A DNA stretch of 7,772 nt from positions 1-7,772 of the forward strand of contig DAIDJI010000243.1 in NCBI GenBank assembly GCA_027451455.1. The letters are read 5' to 3'. Shown in pieces: positions 6,676 to 7,772 of the stretch (position 1 is the first letter of the stretch; the number at the start of each line of letters is the position of its first letter). The notes under the pieces are model-generated. The model searched no databases, was not told the origin of the DNA, and saw only the letters and a program-made list of their open reading frames with translations. This DNA comes from Planctomycetales bacterium. GTDB lineage: Bacteria; Planctomycetota; Planctomycetia; Isosphaerales; Isosphaeraceae. A program made the position numbers and the translations under genes.

Positions 6676-7772
6676 ATGGATCTCAGGGCGACAATCTCGG
6701 AGGTGATCGGGGCCGAGGCCGGCGATGTCCTCGATGTCCCGATCGCCGGACAGATGCTGCTCGAACGTTCCCTCTTCAACAAGGGGACGGCGTTCACACC
6801 CGAAGAACGCCGGGAACTGGGCCTGCTGGGGCTCCTGCCGCCCCACCACGAGACACTCGACGAGCAGGTGCGCCGCGCCTACGAGGCGCTCGAGGACAAA
6901 CCCTCGCCGCTGGAGAAGCACATCTATCTCCGGCAGCTCCAGGACAGCAACGCCACACTCTTCTATCGCCTGGTGCTCGACCATCTGGCCGAGTTGATGC
7001 CGATTCTCTACACGCCGACGGTCGGCCTGGCCTGCGAGCGGTACAGCCATATCTTCCGCCGCCCGCGCGGACTCTTCATCGCCTATCCCGAGCGTGATGA
7101 GATCGAGACCATCCTCGAGAATGCCTCGTCACCGCAGGTCGAGGTCATCGTGGTCACCGACGGCGAGCGGATTCTCGGTCTCGGCGACCAGGGGGCCGGC
7201 GGAATGGGCATTTCCATCGGCAAGCTGGCCCTCTACACCGCCTGCGGCGGCATCCACCCCGGAACCACGCTCCCGATCCTGCTCGACGCCGGCACCAACA
7301 ACCGCGGGCTCCTCGACGATCCGCTCTACATCGGATGGCGGCACGAGCGCGTCACCGGCAACGACTACGACGCCTTCATCGAGGCCTTCGTCCGCGCGGT
7401 CGAGCGGAAGTTCCCCGGCGTCCTGCTCCAGTGGGAGGACTTCGCCCAGCACAACGCTCACCGCCTGCTCGACCGATATCGAGACCGGCTCTGCACGTTC
7501 AACGACGACATCCAGGGGACCGCCGCCGTGACGACCGGAGCGCTCCTGGCGGCGTCGGCCGTCTCGGGGAAGCCGCTCCGGGACCAGATCGTCGCCGTCG
7601 TCGGCGCCGGCTCGGCCGGGTGCGGGATCGCCGAACAGCTCGCCGCAGCAATGGTCGAGGACGGCCTTTCCATCGACGAGGCCAGGGCCCGGTTCTACCT
7701 GATCGACCGCTCGGGCCTGCTCGTCGACACGATGGACGGCCTGCTCGACTTCCAGCGTTCGTTCGCGCAACC
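6676..7772 (+). CDS. NAD-type malic enzyme, N-terminal 365 residues (runs off right edge)
   Basis: The enzyme decarboxylates L-malate oxidatively to pyruvate and CO2, making NAD(P)H in the cytoplasm. The fragment is about two thirds of the usual 540-580 residues. Visible landmarks: LFNKGTAFT (34-41), YTPTVG with catalytic Tyr112, the signature VVTDGERILGLGDQGAGGMG with malate-binding Arg165, catalytic Lys183 in IGKLALY, LDAGTNN (204-208), the metal ligands Glu254-Asp255 in QWEDFAQHNA and Asp278 in FNDDIQGTA, and the dinucleotide fold GAGSAGCGIA (310-319). The long eukaryote-like form with YTPTVG is the ME1/ME2/SfcA (MaeA) type, not the short MaeB type. The acidic residue ending the second Rossmann strand (Asp344, YLID) favours but does not prove NAD over NADP. 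The gene is divergent from the HAD gene, has its own promoter and a strong ribosome binding site, and is probably not functionally tied to the genes to its left. Confidence 0.95.
   Translation, partial: MDLRATISEVIGAEAGDVLDVPIAGQMLLERSLFNKGTAFTPEERRELGLLGLLPPHHETLDEQVRRAYEALEDKPSPLEKHIYLRQLQDSNATLFYRLVLDHLAELMPILYTPTVGLACERYSHIFRRPRGLFIAYPERDEIETILENASSPQVEVIVVTDGERILGLGDQGAGGMGISIGKLALYTACGGIHPGTTLPILLDAGTNNRGLLDDPLYIGWRHERVTGNDYDAFIEAFVRAVERKFPGVLLQWEDFAQHNAHRLLDRYRDRLCTFNDDIQGTAAVTTGALLAASAVSGKPLRDQIVAVVGAGSAGCGIAEQLAAAMVEDGLSIDEARARFYLIDRSGLLVDTMDGLLDFQRSFAQ

Noticed and set aside
6570..6797. N-terminal extension of the HAD protein by 76 residues
   Set aside because: The extension has no recognisable sequence, and would overlap the start, ribosome binding site and promoter of the divergent malic-enzyme gene.
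7129..7770. A 213-residue open frame on the minus strand
   Set aside because: It is antisense to the highly conserved malic-enzyme coding sequence.

Overview
This is a high-GC window, densely coded and without any RNA gene, insertion sequence or CRISPR array that I can see. The gene content points to a planctomycete, most likely of the Isosphaera/Gemmata side of the phylum. The strongest clue is a c-type cytochrome domain of the 'Pirellula/Verrucomicrobium' heme-binding type joined to a PQQ sugar-dehydrogenase-like propeller. A secreted glycoside hydrolase fused to a TolB-like propeller also fits. This assignment is inference from protein families, not from a marker gene.

Layout, left to right. 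(1) 1-251, minus: N-terminal part of an APC-family amino-acid permease running off the left edge. (2) 232-2760, minus: an 842-residue exported protein with three parts, a GH5 glycosidase with all the usual catalytic residues, a concanavalin-like (DUF1349-like) domain, and a six-bladed TolB/PD40 propeller. (3) 2761-3059: a 299-bp divergent intergenic region. (4) 3060-4031, plus: an exported or membrane-anchored alpha/beta-hydrolase (esterase type). (5) A 15-bp convergent gap with a small hairpin. (6) 4047-5654, minus: exported cytochrome c / PQQ-type sugar dehydrogenase fusion. (7) 5670-6569, minus: Cof-type HAD phosphatase, apparently translationally coupled to gene 6. (8) A 106-bp divergent spacer with a good sigma70-like promoter. 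(9) 6676 to the right edge, plus: NAD-type malic enzyme, 365 residues visible.

How the genes may work together: the exported GH5 protein and exported esterase, divergently transcribed, could attack an esterified plant or algal polysaccharide. The exported PQQ/cytochrome enzyme could oxidise a released sugar and pass electrons to the respiratory chain. The HAD protein could dephosphorylate a sugar phosphate in the cytoplasm. Malic enzyme is ordinary central metabolism and probably a separate transcription unit. No substrate is visible in the sequence, so the pathway is a hypothesis. The most unusual objects are the GH5-lectin-TolB fusion and the cytochrome-first order of the dehydrogenase.
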